A DNA stretch of 64,000 nucleotides from Aerococcaceae bacterium NML190073 (GCA_026131555.1 JAMXJH010000001.1:411463-475462); one strand, 5' to 3'. Shown: positions 8,601-18,656, counted from the stretch's first letter. The notes: generated by a model from the letters alone, not told the origin. Numbers and translations are program-made.

Positions 8601-8939
8601 CTAAAATCTGCTTTGAATATCCAATTCATCACGAAGAATGCGTCTGACATCTTGGTCTGTCAACGGTTGTTGCCCTTTACTATCAGTTGAATTCACATTC
8701 TTATTGTAACGCTTCTGGATACCTTTCAATGTCATGCCTTCTTCAACTAAATCAATAATTTCGAGCAGACGATCCACATCATTAAGCGAATACATACGTC
8801 GATTTGTCGAACTTCTCTTAGGTACAATCAACTTGTAATCTTCATAATAGCGAATTTGACGCGCACTTAATCCCGTCAAACTCATTACCGTTCCAATCGG
8901 AAAAACCGCTAATGATTTACGAAACGCTTTTTCTGCCAT
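8601..8939 (-). CDS. glnR: MerR-family nitrogen regulator GlnR
   Basis: A 112-residue repressor with an N-terminal MerR-type winged helix (FPIGTVMSLTGLSARQIRYYEDYKLIVPKR). A short C-terminal tail senses feedback-inhibited glutamine synthetase. It represses glnRA and other nitrogen genes when glutamine is plentiful. AAGGAG precedes the ATG. A textbook TGTNA-N7-TNACA operator lies upstream at 9014-9030, indicating autoregulation. It is divergent from the C39-like peptidase gene, which might share this control. Confidence 0.96.
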   Translation of the reverse strand: MAEKAFRKSLAVFPIGTVMSLTGLSARQIRYYEDYKLIVPKRSSTNRRMYSLNDVDRLLEIIDLVEEGMTLKGIQKRYNKNVNSTDSKGQQPLTDQDVRRILRDELDIQSRF

Positions 8940-8965
8940 ACAATCACTCCTTAGATGATAGCCTC

Positions 8966-8995
8966 ATTATAGAGGTATAAATTCAAATACGTCAA
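8966..8995 (-). promoter_or_regulatory. Sigma-A promoter of glnRA
   Basis: On the minus strand, TTGACG (8990-8995) and TATAAT (8966-8971) are separated by 18 bp. Confidence 0.8.
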
Positions 8996-9013
8996 TCATT
9001 TCGTTACATCCTA

Positions 9014-9030
9014 TGTTAAATTATATAACA
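9014..9030. promoter_or_regulatory. GlnR operator
   Basis: TGTTAAATTATATAACA is a perfect match to the GlnR/TnrA consensus TGTNA-N7-TNACA and fully dyad-symmetric in its ends. It is just upstream of the glnR -35 box and between the divergent genes. Confidence 0.85.
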
Positions 9031-9164
9031 TCAAACTGTAACGTTTGTATTAATTGTATTTTTTTCCGATGACAGAAGCAAATTTCGCGCCATTTCGCCT
9101 ATTTTTATGGTAAACTATGAAAGGTACATTTCGTTGAAAAAAACGATTAAAGAAGGTGAATTCA

Positions 9165-10106
9165 TTGACACAACCGAAGAATAAAAGAGGACAAGTAACG
9201 AATACATTTGCATTACTTGTATCAACTATTCTTATTGGAGGCGGACTAGCTCTATTAAGTTATTTAAGTTTGACTGAAACTGCATCGCAATCCGGCAAAG
9301 CAGAACAGTCTTCATCATTCGTATCCATTTCTGCCTCTCAATCAAATAATCATCAAACAGCCGAACCAACGGCTATCATTACTGTTCCAACTGAAATTAC
9401 TCACCTTGAACATAATTTATCCGATCGGCAAATTCAGAATCTTTTTAACAAAATCGGCACCACTAATTACAAAGAGAATCTATTAGCCGCTCAACCCGAT
9501 ATTCTGAAAGCAATTAAAGAAGAAAAATTACCGGTTGAAGAATTGGGTTATTTATTCTTGCCGAGTATGCCGGCTGAAGTGGCGCAATTAAATGGCGTCA
9601 AACAGTTAGATGTCCCGCTCTTGCTGCAAAAAGATCCGCAATGGCGGTCAACACCGTATGGCAGTGATACAACCAATGAATTAGGAGAGAACGGGTGCGC
9701 CATTCTTTCATTGGCAATGGTACATGGTTACCACTCCAAGAAGCAAACAACACCGCACGATATTCTCCAATGGAGCAAGCAAACATTTTATGTGCACAAT
9801 CAGGGGACATCGTGGAATATTTTCCATAATTTTGCGGAACGTTTCGGATATAATTTCTTCAATCATGGCGATGACTTCTATTCTGCTATGAATGCGTTGA
9901 ACAATGATGAAGTCATTATCGCTTCAGTCAAACCGGGAACATTTACAAACGTTGGACACATTCTTGTCATTCGTGGTTATGAGAACGGCAAAGTTTACGT
10001 TAATGACCCAAATGATGACCCGTTAAAGATGTTCAGTGTACAAGGCATTGATGAATCGGTCTTCCTCAACGAAGGCATCAATTACTGGTCATTTGCCAAA
10101 AAATAA
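9165..10106 (+). CDS. Membrane-anchored C39-like cysteine peptidase
   Basis: A 313-residue protein with one N-terminal transmembrane signal anchor (about 14-36), a Ser/Gln-rich stalk and a C-terminal Peptidase_C39_2-type domain facing outward. Candidate catalytic residues are Cys178 in ENGCAILSLAMV and His265 in NVGHILVIRGYENG, followed by the usual VNDPNDD segment. It is a stand-alone protease-fold domain, not the ABC-fused C39 of bacteriocin exporters. The TTG at 9165 is chosen because AGAAGGTG (9151-9158) is well spaced for it; GTG at 9156 overlaps that ribosome-binding site. It is the first gene of a run with the CDF transporter and purA. The substrate is unknown. Confidence 0.82.
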   Translation: MTQPKNKRGQVTNTFALLVSTILIGGGLALLSYLSLTETASQSGKAEQSSSFVSISASQSNNHQTAEPTAIITVPTEITHLEHNLSDRQIQNLFNKIGTTNYKENLLAAQPDILKAIKEEKLPVEELGYLFLPSMPAEVAQLNGVKQLDVPLLLQKDPQWRSTPYGSDTTNELGENGCAILSLAMVHGYHSKKQTTPHDILQWSKQTFYVHNQGTSWNIFHNFAERFGYNFFNHGDDFYSAMNALNNDEVIIASVKPGTFTNVGHILVIRGYENGKVYVNDPNDDPLKMFSVQGIDESVFLNEGINYWSFAKK

Positions 10107-10121
10107 TAGAAAGGGATGCTT

Positions 10122-11012
10122 ATGTCACAAGCAAATCATTCATTGAATGACGCTTCAAAAGGTGCGCGTGTCGGTATTCTTGTATATTTAATGCTGTCGG
10201 TAATGAAATTATCGGCAGCTTATGTCGTTTCATCCGCTTCTTTGCGAGCAGACGGTTTGAACAACTTGACCGACATCATTTCTTCGATTGTAATTTTTAT
10301 CGGGTTACACATTGCCAAGCAACCGGCAGACAGCGATCATCATTATGGACATTCTAAATTTGAACCGATTGCCAGTTTCGTGACTTCGATTATTATGTTT
10401 ACCATTGGGTTGGAGGTGTTAAAATCAGGGGTTGAACGCTTTATCGCCAATGATTTCCCTATGCCGGACGTTATGGGGGCTTGGATTTCCGTCATTTCTG
10501 CGGTAATATTATACATGGCACACCGCTATGTTAAACAGTTGGCCGTTCAAGCAAACAGCCTTGGTCTAAAAGCCAGCGCCAAAGATATGTGGAACGATTT
10601 AATGGTGAGCATCACAACTGGTCTATCAATCATCGGTGCCGCACTGGGATTCCCACAAATTGATACAATTATGTCACTCATTGTCGGTGCGATTATTATC
10701 AAAACCGCATACGATATTTTCAAAGAAAGTACGTTCACACTGTCTGACGGTTTTGATGCTGAAGAGCTTGAAGCTTACCGTCAACTAATTGTGAAACATC
10801 CGAAAGTGAAACGCGTGACGAATTTGAAAGGGCGCTTATGCGGCTCACAAATTTATGTGGATGTTACTATTGAAATTGATGGTAACTTAACGGTGATCGA
10901 ATCACATCATATTACAGAAGACATTGAACGCATCTTAGCGTATAATTATGGTGTGCGTGATGTTGATGTTCACGTAGAGCCCTTCTGGGAGAAAAATAGA
11001 AAAGGGGAATAA
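10122..11012 (+). CDS. Cation diffusion facilitator (zinc/manganese/iron efflux)
   Basis: A 296-residue CDF antiporter that moves a divalent metal out of the cytoplasm in exchange for protons. Six helices are visible, with the first metal site in LRADGLNNLTDIISS and the loop HHYGHSKFEP. A C-terminal cytosolic ferredoxin-like domain (LEAYRQLIVKHPKV, VDVTIEIDGN, VDVHVEPFWE) completes the family layout. The ATG at 10122 fits the AAAGGG at 10110-10115; the ATG at 10116 abuts it. Metal specificity cannot be read from the sequence with confidence. It ends 3 bp before purA. Confidence 0.9.
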   Translation: MSQANHSLNDASKGARVGILVYLMLSVMKLSAAYVVSSASLRADGLNNLTDIISSIVIFIGLHIAKQPADSDHHYGHSKFEPIASFVTSIIMFTIGLEVLKSGVERFIANDFPMPDVMGAWISVISAVILYMAHRYVKQLAVQANSLGLKASAKDMWNDLMVSITTGLSIIGAALGFPQIDTIMSLIVGAIIIKTAYDIFKESTFTLSDGFDAEELEAYRQLIVKHPKVKRVTNLKGRLCGSQIYVDVTIEIDGNLTVIESHHITEDIERILAYNYGVRDVDVHVEPFWEKNRKGE

Positions 11013-12311
<1,299 letters not shown>

Positions 12312-12325
12312 CTCACAATTTATCG

Positions 12326-12361
12326 CACAGAATACATAATGTATTCTGTGTCTTTTTTTTT
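12326..12361 (+). terminator. Terminator after purA
   Basis: CACAGAATA and TATTCTGTG form a 9-bp stem with a 7-base loop (12326-12350), followed by TCTTTTTTTTTT. Confidence 0.9.
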
Positions 12362-12486
12362 TATGAAGAAATTCACCGGCACAGAACATTTGACAAAGTT
12401 TCACATCGAATATTTTTCAAAATAAGAAGGATATTAGTTGAAAAAGCGAACGTAAGTTCGTATTATTAAGTGTAAGGGGGGATAAG

Positions 12487-12927
12487 ATGCACTCAAAACA
12501 AAAAGATACTCAAATCCAAACACACGATGCTGATTATCTAACAGCAGATGACAAACGAAAAAGCTATCAACTTCTGAAACTTATTCAACTCAGAATTGAA
12601 GGCTTACGTAAAGATTTATTGAATAAGCATTTTCAAGAAAGCGAAAGAGTCATTCCGACGGAACAGGAACAACTCGAACATTTCATTCAAGAAGAAAGTG
12701 CTATTTACGCTCAAAATAATCAAACAGAATCACTATTTCATCATCCGGATTTAAAGGCAAGCTTACAACAATTATCTGACCAAGATTACCAATTGATTGA
12801 ACAACATTTTATCCAAGGGTTCACATTGACCGAAATTGCACAGAAGCGGCACGTTTCCATACAAGCGATTTCTCAACGTAAGCGTCGTATTCTCAAAAAA
12901 TTAAGACAGATAATGAACGGAGGTTGA
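12487..12927 (+). CDS. Sigma factor-like protein with region 4 HTH (SigO-like)
   Basis: A 146-residue protein whose C-terminal third is a sigma-70 region 4 type helix-turn-helix: LSDQDYQLIEQHF, then TLTEIAQKRHVSIQAISQRKRRILKKL (residues about 97-140). That part would read a -35 element. No region 2 is present in this polypeptide. A strong AAGGGGGG precedes the ATG. The next gene encodes a short region 2-like polypeptide and the third a YvrJ-like peptide, the gene set of the B. subtilis SigO-RsoA split sigma locus. An inverted repeat CGAACGTAAGTTCG lies about 30 bp upstream. Functional equivalence to SigO is inferred from domain content and context. Confidence 0.7.
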   Translation: MHSKQKDTQIQTHDADYLTADDKRKSYQLLKLIQLRIEGLRKDLLNKHFQESERVIPTEQEQLEHFIQEESAIYAQNNQTESLFHHPDLKASLQQLSDQDYQLIEQHFIQGFTLTEIAQKRHVSIQAISQRKRRILKKLRQIMNGG

Positions 12928-12932
12928 ACAAC

Positions 12933-13130
12933 ATGAACCATAGCTTAATAACAGCTTTCAAACATAAGGATTACAACACCATTTTTGCTTATTTGCGACC
13001 ACTATTTTACAAGAATTTGAGGCAGGTGCCGCCGGCTTTACAGCACGACTTCTTGCAAGAATACTATCTTGCCTGCATTAAAATTATCGAAAACTTTCAA
13101 TCTCGAACTTCAACCAACAGAAAGGAATGA
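12933..13130 (+). CDS. Sigma region 2-like small protein (RsoA-like)
   Basis: A 65-residue protein. The segment FAYLRPLFYKNLRQVPPALQ followed by DFLQEYYLACIKIIENF resembles sigma-70 region 2.1-2.2, the core-binding helices, as in RsoA of B. subtilis. The ATG at 12933 is preferred because GGAGG (12919-12923) is correctly spaced. It starts 5 bases after the stop of the region 4 protein, so translation is probably coupled. The two would together supply the core-binding and promoter-recognition parts of one sigma factor. Sequence similarity is short, so this rests partly on context. Confidence 0.6.
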   Translation: MNHSLITAFKHKDYNTIFAYLRPLFYKNLRQVPPALQHDFLQEYYLACIKIIENFQSRTSTNRKE

Positions 13131-13134
13131 TATC

Positions 13135-13287
13135 ATGAACGACTTAATACATTTACTGGGAAATTTCGGTTTCCCAATCTTCATGGTGCTTTATCTATTA
13201 GGGCGCTTTGAAAATTCATTCAGAAATATGACAAACTCCTTTAATCAATTAGAACGCACAATGGTCAAACACTTCAATAAAAAGTAA
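13135..13287 (+). CDS. YvrJ-family single-helix membrane peptide
   Basis: A 50-residue peptide with the YvrJ-family signature: GNFGFPIFMVLYLLGRFE forms one transmembrane helix, followed by an amphipathic helix (NSFNQLERTMVKHF). AGAAAGGA precedes the ATG at 13135, which begins 4 bases after the previous stop. YvrJ proteins lie beside SigO/RsoA-type sigma genes in Bacillus. Their role is unknown to me; membrane sensing or anchoring is possible. Confidence 0.7.
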   Translation: MNDLIHLLGNFGFPIFMVLYLLGRFENSFRNMTNSFNQLERTMVKHFNKK

Positions 13288-13311
13288 ACGCATAACAAAC
13301 TTAATATCATC

Positions 13312-13346
13312 AAAAAAACCACTATCTTCTATAAATAAGATAGTGG
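13312..13346 (-). terminator. Terminator between YvrJ-like gene and dnaB
   Basis: CCACTATCTT (13319-13328) pairs with AAGATAGTGG (13337-13346). On the minus strand a T7 run follows, so it ends the gdpP-rplI-dnaB transcript; it may also serve the convergent small genes. Confidence 0.85.
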
Positions 13347-13356
13347 GGCATAGATT

Positions 13357-14745
13357 TTATACATAAGGTGGTTCTTCCATATAGGAAAGATTCGAAAATT
13401 TGTTATATTCTTTTTTGAACAATAGACGGACGGTATCGCGTTCTCCGCTTCGGTTCTTGGCAAGAATCACTTCGACGGAATTGTCCGGTAAGTCATCATT
13501 ATGTTCCGAATCTTCTTGTCCTTCATCATGGCGATGATAGTCATGGCGGTATAAGAATGCGACAATGTCAGCATCTTGTTCAATTGACCCGGACTCACGA
13601 ATATCACTCAGGATAGGACGCTTATTCTGACGATGTTCCAAATTACGTGATAACTGTGAGAGGGCGATAACTGGCACGTGCAATTCTTTGGCTAATTTTT
13701 TCAATTGACGTGAAATTTCGGATACTTCCTGTTGGCGACTTTCTCGTCCGGAACCTTCAATCAATTGCAAATAGTCAATGACAATTAATCCTAGATCCGG
13801 GTTTTCTTGTTTAAGGCGACGACATTTTGCACGAATTTCTGATACTTTAATTCCTGCTGAATCATCAATAAAAATGCGCGCATCTTTCAAGATATCTGTC
13901 GCAATGGTGAAGCTATTCCATTCTTCCGGTGTCAATTGTCCGGTTTTCATATTAGAAGCATGGATATTGCCTTCTGCACAAATCATCCGAAATACTAAGT
14001 CTAAAGCGCCCATTTCAAGCGAGAAGATTGCAACTGGGAGTTTCGCCTTAGTTGCAACATTTTGCGCGATATTCAAGGCAAAAGCTGTTTTTCCGACAGA
14101 AGGGCGAGCCGCAATAATAATCAGTTGTTCCGGCTGGAAGCCGCTCGTCATTTTGTCCAAATCACAATAGCCGGTTGGAACACCTGTGACATCACGTTTC
14201 TCTTCTGCTAACTTAACAAGTCGATCATAAGCATCTGATACTAATTCGCGCATTTCTTTCGGACGATTCTTCTGGCTATTCTCACCAATTGATAGAATCA
14301 GCTTCTCACTGCGATCTACGATATTGTCCACTTCATCGGCTTCGGCATAAGCATCGTTACTGATCGTTGCTGTTGCCGCAATTAAACGTCGGAGCGTCGA
14401 TTTATCTTTGACAATGCGCGCATATTGCTCAATATTAACTGTTGTCGGCGTATGCGAAGCAATATCTACTAAATAATCGCGTCCACCCGCATTTTCCAAT
14501 TCATCGTATGAATCCAATTGGTTAATCAATGTCACTAAATCAATGACGCCTGTTTTGTCGAAAACTTTGACCATGGCATCATAAATTAAATGATGTGAGC
14601 GTTTATAGAAATCATCTTCTACAAGAATGGTTTGGACGATTCCCATTTTAATAGGATCCAATAATAATGCTCCTAATACAGATTTCTCCGCCTCAATACT
14701 ATAAGGCAATACTTTATCTAATCGACTTTCTTCCAATTGGTTCAC
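13357..14745 (-). CDS. dnaB: Replicative DNA helicase DnaB
   Basis: Hexameric 5'-3' helicase that unwinds DNA at the fork (called DnaC in B. subtilis). It has 462 residues. The N-terminal collar domain (about 10-110) binds primase. The RecA-like motor carries Walker A ARPSVGKTAF (about 212-221), Walker B LGLIVIDYLQLI, and the arginine finger region SGSIEQDADIVAFLYR. It is third in the operon gdpP-rplI-dnaB, the usual Firmicute order. Nothing is truncated. Confidence 0.98.
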   Translation of the reverse strand: MNQLEESRLDKVLPYSIEAEKSVLGALLLDPIKMGIVQTILVEDDFYKRSHHLIYDAMVKVFDKTGVIDLVTLINQLDSYDELENAGGRDYLVDIASHTPTTVNIEQYARIVKDKSTLRRLIAATATISNDAYAEADEVDNIVDRSEKLILSIGENSQKNRPKEMRELVSDAYDRLVKLAEEKRDVTGVPTGYCDLDKMTSGFQPEQLIIIAARPSVGKTAFALNIAQNVATKAKLPVAIFSLEMGALDLVFRMICAEGNIHASNMKTGQLTPEEWNSFTIATDILKDARIFIDDSAGIKVSEIRAKCRRLKQENPDLGLIVIDYLQLIEGSGRESRQQEVSEISRQLKKLAKELHVPVIALSQLSRNLEHRQNKRPILSDIRESGSIEQDADIVAFLYRHDYHRHDEGQEDSEHNDDLPDNSVEVILAKNRSGERDTVRLLFKKEYNKFSNLSYMEEPPYV

Positions 14746-14828
14746 CTTCTTTCCATCCTCTCTAGTTTATCACTTCTCTACAAAAAAATCATCTACCTTC
14801 TGCAAGATAGATGATAAAAAGATGTGTT

Positions 14829-15281
14829 TTATCCTTCGATGACGTGTACGTTAATCTTAGCAGTGACATCGTGATGCAATTTCACTTCAACGTGATGATA
14901 ACCTAATGATGCCAAATTTTGCTCAAGTTGAATTTTTCGTTTATCAATTTTAATATTGTGTTGTTTATTCAATTCTTCAGCTATTTGCTTAGAAGGAATT
15001 GTGCCGAATAAGCGTCCATCAGATCCGGATTTTGCTTTAATGGTCACGACTGTTTTTTCGTCTTCAATTGCTGCTTTTAATAATTTAGCTTCTACAAATT
15101 CTTCTTCGGCAATGCGTTGCTTTGCTTTATTTTCTGCGCTTAATTGGCTCATCGCACTGCTGTCTGCTAATTTTGCTAAGCCGTTTTTGATTAAGAAATT
15201 GCGACCGTAACCATCCGACACTTCAATGACTTGACCTTTCTTGCCTTGTTTTTTGACATCTTGTAATAAGATAACTTTCAT
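14829..15281 (-). CDS. rplI: Ribosomal protein bL9
   Basis: A 150-residue large-subunit protein with the N-terminal 23S-rRNA-binding domain ([30 protein letters not shown]), a long connecting helix and a C-terminal domain ending [21 protein letters not shown] precedes the ATG. It sits 12 bp downstream of gdpP and upstream of dnaB. Confidence 0.98.
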   Translation of the reverse strand: MKVILLQDVKKQGKKGQVIEVSDGYGRNFLIKNGLAKLADSSAMSQLSAENKAKQRIAEEEFVEAKLLKAAIEDEKTVVTIKAKSGSDGRLFGTIPSKQIAEELNKQHNIKIDKRKIQLEQNLASLGYHHVEVKLHHDVTAKINVHVIEG

Positions 15282-15293
15282 AAGATTGACCTC

Positions 15294-17288
15294 CTAATTT
15301 TGTTCGATTACTTGAATTAAAGCTTCATAAGCGGAATCAATACTCATGTCTTTTAATTGGGTAGCAGCATTGGATAAATGTCCACCGCCTCCTAATTTTT
15401 CCATAATTGTCTGGACATTTATCGTTCCTAAACTTCGAGCACTAATACCGATGGTTTCTGCATCACGTCGATAAATCGCAAAAGCAGCTTCAACATCCTT
15501 TAATGTAAGCATCATATCAGCTGTTTGCGCTGCGACAACATTGTCACATAATTCCTCATTACTTGCTTTCGTAATTACTATGTTATCTTTGAAATATTCC
15601 GTTCGTTCAATTAAACGATGGCGTTTCTGAACAACTGATAAATCTTCTTTTAGCAAACGTTGAATCAGGACGGTATCAGCACCTCGTGATTTAAGATAAC
15701 TAGCTGCATCAAATGTTCTGGCTCCTGTTCGCATACCGAAATTATTTGTATCTACAATTATTCCCGCCAAAAGTGCGGTAGCTTCAATTTTTGAAAGAGC
15801 TTGATGTGTGTTACGTGTGTAGATGAAAAATTCAGTAATTAATTCGGCAGTGGAAGATGCATACGGTTCAATGAACGTTAATACAGATTGATTAGGGAAC
15901 TCTTCGCTGCGTCGATGATGGTCAATAATGACCACATCATGGTCTGTAATAATTGGTTCTGCTTCACTGAGAGAAGGACGATGATGATCAACCATAATAA
16001 TTAATGTTTGTTCATTTAATTGTGCCTTTGCCGTTTCAATATCTGTAAACATCTGTTTCCATTCATTTTTGAATTGTGGTGTGGCTAATAATTGAGCAAC
16101 ATCTGGGTTGAATTCTGATTGATTGACAATGATTTTAGCATCCTTCTTCAGTTGACTGACAATTTTGTGAACAGCAATAGCTGAACTAATAGCATCCAAA
16201 TCCGGATAGCGATGTCCGGCAATAAAAATATTGCTCGCTTGTTCGACGGAATTTAATAATGCTTGGTAAACCAATTTCGAGCGACTAGTCGTACGTTTTT
16301 CTTGCGGACTTAATTTACCGCCATAGAAACGGGCCCTATCGTCTTTTGCCCGAACGACTACTTGATCGCCACCACGTCCCAATGCTAAATCCAAATTGAG
16401 CTGCGCTTGTTTTGCAAGTGAATCAATATCATATTCATTCTCATTCGTGTACGAAATACCGATACTTACAGAAATGGGCACATTATTCGCAAAATTTCGT
16501 TCTGTAATTCGTTCTATTTCAATGAATTTGGCTTCCTCAAGTGCGTCGAGTATTTTTTGATTCATAATAAGAATGAAATTTTCGTCATCGAGGCGTTTGA
16601 GATAAATGTGATGTAATTTCGCCCAATTATTGATATCACGCATGATTCGTGCATCAATTTGAGCTTCTTGACTGTCATCTAATGTTTGCAGCAATTCATC
16701 GTAATCATCTAAATGTAAGTATCCAAATACAAGACGGTCAAACTTTTTCATTTCACGAATATGCATTTCTTCTGTAATATCCATCAAGTAAATGGATTTA
16801 AGTTCCATTTGATGCATCAATTTGTAAAATTTATCTTGAATCTGAATGACTTGCCATTGACTGTCCGTTTCCTCATTTAATGCTTGGTGCAATTTGCCAC
16901 CGATATCACTCAATTTTCTCCCTAAAATATCCTCATTACCATAAACTTGCTGGAAAGCAGGGTTAATCCATTTTACAACACCAATTTCATCATAAAGCAG
17001 TACCGCAATCGGTGAACGATAGAGAGAATCTTCTTGAGCATTTTTGGTAGCACGCGATAATTTCCGGACAGTTGCCTGTGTATCTCGAATAAAAGTATCA
17101 ATATTGATTACAAGGAAAACAAATACCACCACCAAAAAAATGAACAACAGTAGGGCAATTTGCCACTTAATAAAGCTTGTTGCAATCATAATCAGTACAT
17201 AAAATAAAATGATACAGTAAATTTGCCAATTGAGTGTTAATTTCTGACAGACTTTGATAAATTGCTTGATTTTTTCTTGTATGTTCAC
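15294..17288 (-). CDS. gdpP: Cyclic-di-AMP phosphodiesterase GdpP
   Basis: Membrane-bound DHH-DHHA1 phosphodiesterase converting c-di-AMP to pApA, which affects potassium balance, wall stress and beta-lactam tolerance. The 664-residue layout is two N-terminal transmembrane helices (about 22-65), a PAS-like domain (about 90-175), a degenerate GGDEF domain, then DHH (HRYPDLDAISSAIAVH; IMVDHHRPSLSE; IDHHRRSEEFPN) and DHHA1 with EKLGGGGHLSNAA. All phosphodiesterase metal-binding motifs look intact. It heads the gdpP-rplI-dnaB operon. Confidence 0.97.
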   Translation of the reverse strand: MNIQEKIKQFIKVCQKLTLNWQIYCIILFYVLIMIATSFIKWQIALLLFIFLVVVFVFLVINIDTFIRDTQATVRKLSRATKNAQEDSLYRSPIAVLLYDEIGVVKWINPAFQQVYGNEDILGRKLSDIGGKLHQALNEETDSQWQVIQIQDKFYKLMHQMELKSIYLMDITEEMHIREMKKFDRLVFGYLHLDDYDELLQTLDDSQEAQIDARIMRDINNWAKLHHIYLKRLDDENFILIMNQKILDALEEAKFIEIERITERNFANNVPISVSIGISYTNENEYDIDSLAKQAQLNLDLALGRGGDQVVVRAKDDRARFYGGKLSPQEKRTTSRSKLVYQALLNSVEQASNIFIAGHRYPDLDAISSAIAVHKIVSQLKKDAKIIVNQSEFNPDVAQLLATPQFKNEWKQMFTDIETAKAQLNEQTLIIMVDHHRPSLSEAEPIITDHDVVIIDHHRRSEEFPNQSVLTFIEPYASSTAELITEFFIYTRNTHQALSKIEATALLAGIIVDTNNFGMRTGARTFDAASYLKSRGADTVLIQRLLKEDLSVVQKRHRLIERTEYFKDNIVITKASNEELCDNVVAAQTADMMLTLKDVEAAFAIYRRDAETIGISARSLGTINVQTIMEKLGGGGHLSNAATQLKDMSIDSAYEALIQVIEQN

Positions 17289-17359
17289 GGTCCACCTCTT
17301 TTCTGTATGTTTCCTATTTTATCATAAATGATAATTTTTTTCTAACAGAACTCTTACAA

Positions 17360-17375
17360 TGTTTCACGTGAAACA
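17360..17375. promoter_or_regulatory. parS site (Spo0J/ParB binding)
   Basis: TGTTTCACGTGAAACA, a perfect palindrome identical to the canonical Firmicute parS, lies between rpsR and gdpP. parA and parB are in this window at 53.4-55.1 kb. Confidence 0.93.
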
Positions 17376-17418
17376 TTAACAAAAAAGGACCAAAGATTGC
17401 TCTTTAGTCCTATAACTA

Positions 17419-17655
17419 TTAGTCTTGTACTGTAAATGGTAATAATCCCATAATTCTTGCGCGTTTGATTGCAACTGTTAAAGCACGTTGGTGTTTCGCA
17501 CAAGTTCCTGTTACACGACGTGGTAAAATTTTACCTTTTTCAGAAATGAATCGTTTCAATAAATCTACGTCTTTGTAATCAGGGTGGTCAATATGATTAG
17601 CACAGAAGAAACACACTTTTCTTCTACGGCGTCCGCCGCGACGTTGTACTGCCAT
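17419..17655 (-). CDS. rpsR: Ribosomal protein bS18, zinc-ribbon (C+) form
   Basis: A 78-residue small-subunit protein that pairs with bS6. It carries CFFCANH near residues 15-21 and TGTCAKHQR further on, so four potential zinc ligands are present. This is the C+ form, unlike the cysteine-free S18 usual in streptococci and lactobacilli. The rest ([22 protein letters not shown]) is standard. It is last in rpsF-ssb-rpsR, followed by a parS site. Confidence 0.98.
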   Translation of the reverse strand: MAVQRRGGRRRRKVCFFCANHIDHPDYKDVDLLKRFISEKGKILPRRVTGTCAKHQRALTVAIKRARIMGLLPFTVQD

Positions 17656-17681
17656 ATTTATTGCCTCCTTTATTTTATTAA

Positions 17682-18206
17682 TTAGAATGGTAGGTCATCT
17701 TCCGAAATATCAATTGGATGACCATCTTCCATGAACGGACCTGTTGGTTGTTGGAAATCATAATTAAATGAATTTGCCTGATTGTTTGATCCAAAGTTTG
17801 CTTGTTGTGATGGGGCAGAGTAGTTATTGTTTGTATTATAAGTATTTTGTGGTCTTGCTGACTCACCAACCGGGCGCTGTTCTGTCACTGAACGTGATTC
17901 CAATAAATCGAAATTATTAACAATCACTTCTGTCACATAAACACGTTGCCCTTGTTGATTCTCATAATTGCGCACTTGTAAGCGGCCTTCGATTCCAACC
18001 AATGAACCCTTACGAGTAAAGTTAGCAAAATTCTCGGCTGCTTTACGCCAAATCACACAGTTAATGAAATCTGCTTCGCGTTCACCTTGTTGGTTTGTAA
18101 AATTGCGATTAACCGCAAGTGTAAACGAACCTACTGCCGTACCGCTTGAAGTAAATCGTAATTCAACTTCTCTTGTTAAACGACCAATGAGTTGTACTGT
18201 ATTCAT
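17682..18206 (-). CDS. ssb: Single-stranded DNA-binding protein
   Basis: A 174-residue SSB with the N-terminal OB fold ([38 protein letters not shown]), a Gln/Asn-rich linker, and the acidic partner-docking tip DISEDDLPF. It protects ssDNA and recruits replication and repair proteins. It lies between rpsF and rpsR, as in most Firmicutes. A parS site occupies the short gap on its upstream side. Confidence 0.98.
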   Translation of the reverse strand: MNTVQLIGRLTREVELRFTSSGTAVGSFTLAVNRNFTNQQGEREADFINCVIWRKAAENFANFTRKGSLVGIEGRLQVRNYENQQGQRVYVTEVIVNNFDLLESRSVTEQRPVGESARPQNTYNTNNNYSAPSQQANFGSNNQANSFNYDFQQPTGPFMEDGHPIDISEDDLPF

Positions 18207-18227
18207 TATTCGGTTCCTCCTTCAAAG

Positions 18228-18243
18228 TGTTTCACGTGAAACA
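18228..18243. promoter_or_regulatory. parS site (second copy)
   Basis: A second perfect TGTTTCACGTGAAACA, in the 39-bp rpsF-ssb spacer. It is 868 bp from the first copy and ends 2 bp before the rpsF stop codon. Confidence 0.93.
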
Positions 18244-18245
18244 AA

Positions 18246-18545
18246 TTAAGCTTCTACTTTAACAATCATGTGACGTAAAATGTCACGACTAATCTTAGCT
18301 AGACGATCAAACTCGTTGATTCCCGCTGCATCTGTTGCTTCAACGTTTACTAAGTGGTAAATACCTTCTTTGTAATCATTGATTTCGTATGCAAAGCGTT
18401 TTTTCGCCCAGTCTTTAGATTCCACAACTGTAGAACCGTTGTCTGTTAAGATTTGATCGAAACGTTCTACTAATTCTTTCTTAGCTTCATCTGTCATATC
18501 AGGACGGATAATGTATAAGATTTCGTATTTAGTTGCTTGACTCAT
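18246..18545 (-). CDS. rpsF: Ribosomal protein bS6
   Basis: A 99-residue small-subunit protein ([39 protein letters not shown]). It is the first gene of rpsF-ssb-rpsR, with a GGAGGTG ribosome-binding site. The roughly 75-nt transcript leader contains small hairpins that may be the S6:S18 autoregulatory target, though I cannot confirm the consensus. Confidence 0.98.
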   Translation of the reverse strand: MSQATKYEILYIIRPDMTDEAKKELVERFDQILTDNGSTVVESKDWAKKRFAYEINDYKEGIYHLVNVEATDAAGINEFDRLAKISRDILRHMIVKVEA

Positions 18546-18627
18546 TTGACTGCACCTCCTTTTGGACTTTTGGCTCTTAATAGAGCAAGGAGAGTATCGC
18601 TTAAAAGCTAAATACTCACAGTAAGTT

Positions 18628-18656
18628 ATTATACTACTTTTTACTACTAATTACAA
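18628..18656 (-). promoter_or_regulatory. Promoter of rpsF-ssb-rpsR
   Basis: On the minus strand, TTGTAA (18651-18656), a 17-bp spacer and TATAAT (18628-18633). It lies about 80 bp before the rpsF start. Confidence 0.8.

Noticed and set aside
9156..10106. C39 peptidase as the exporter-protease of the 30-kb pheromone
   Set aside because: The peptidase domain is at the C-terminus behind a membrane anchor facing outward, with no ABC transporter domains; bacteriocin exporters carry a cytosolic N-terminal C39 domain.
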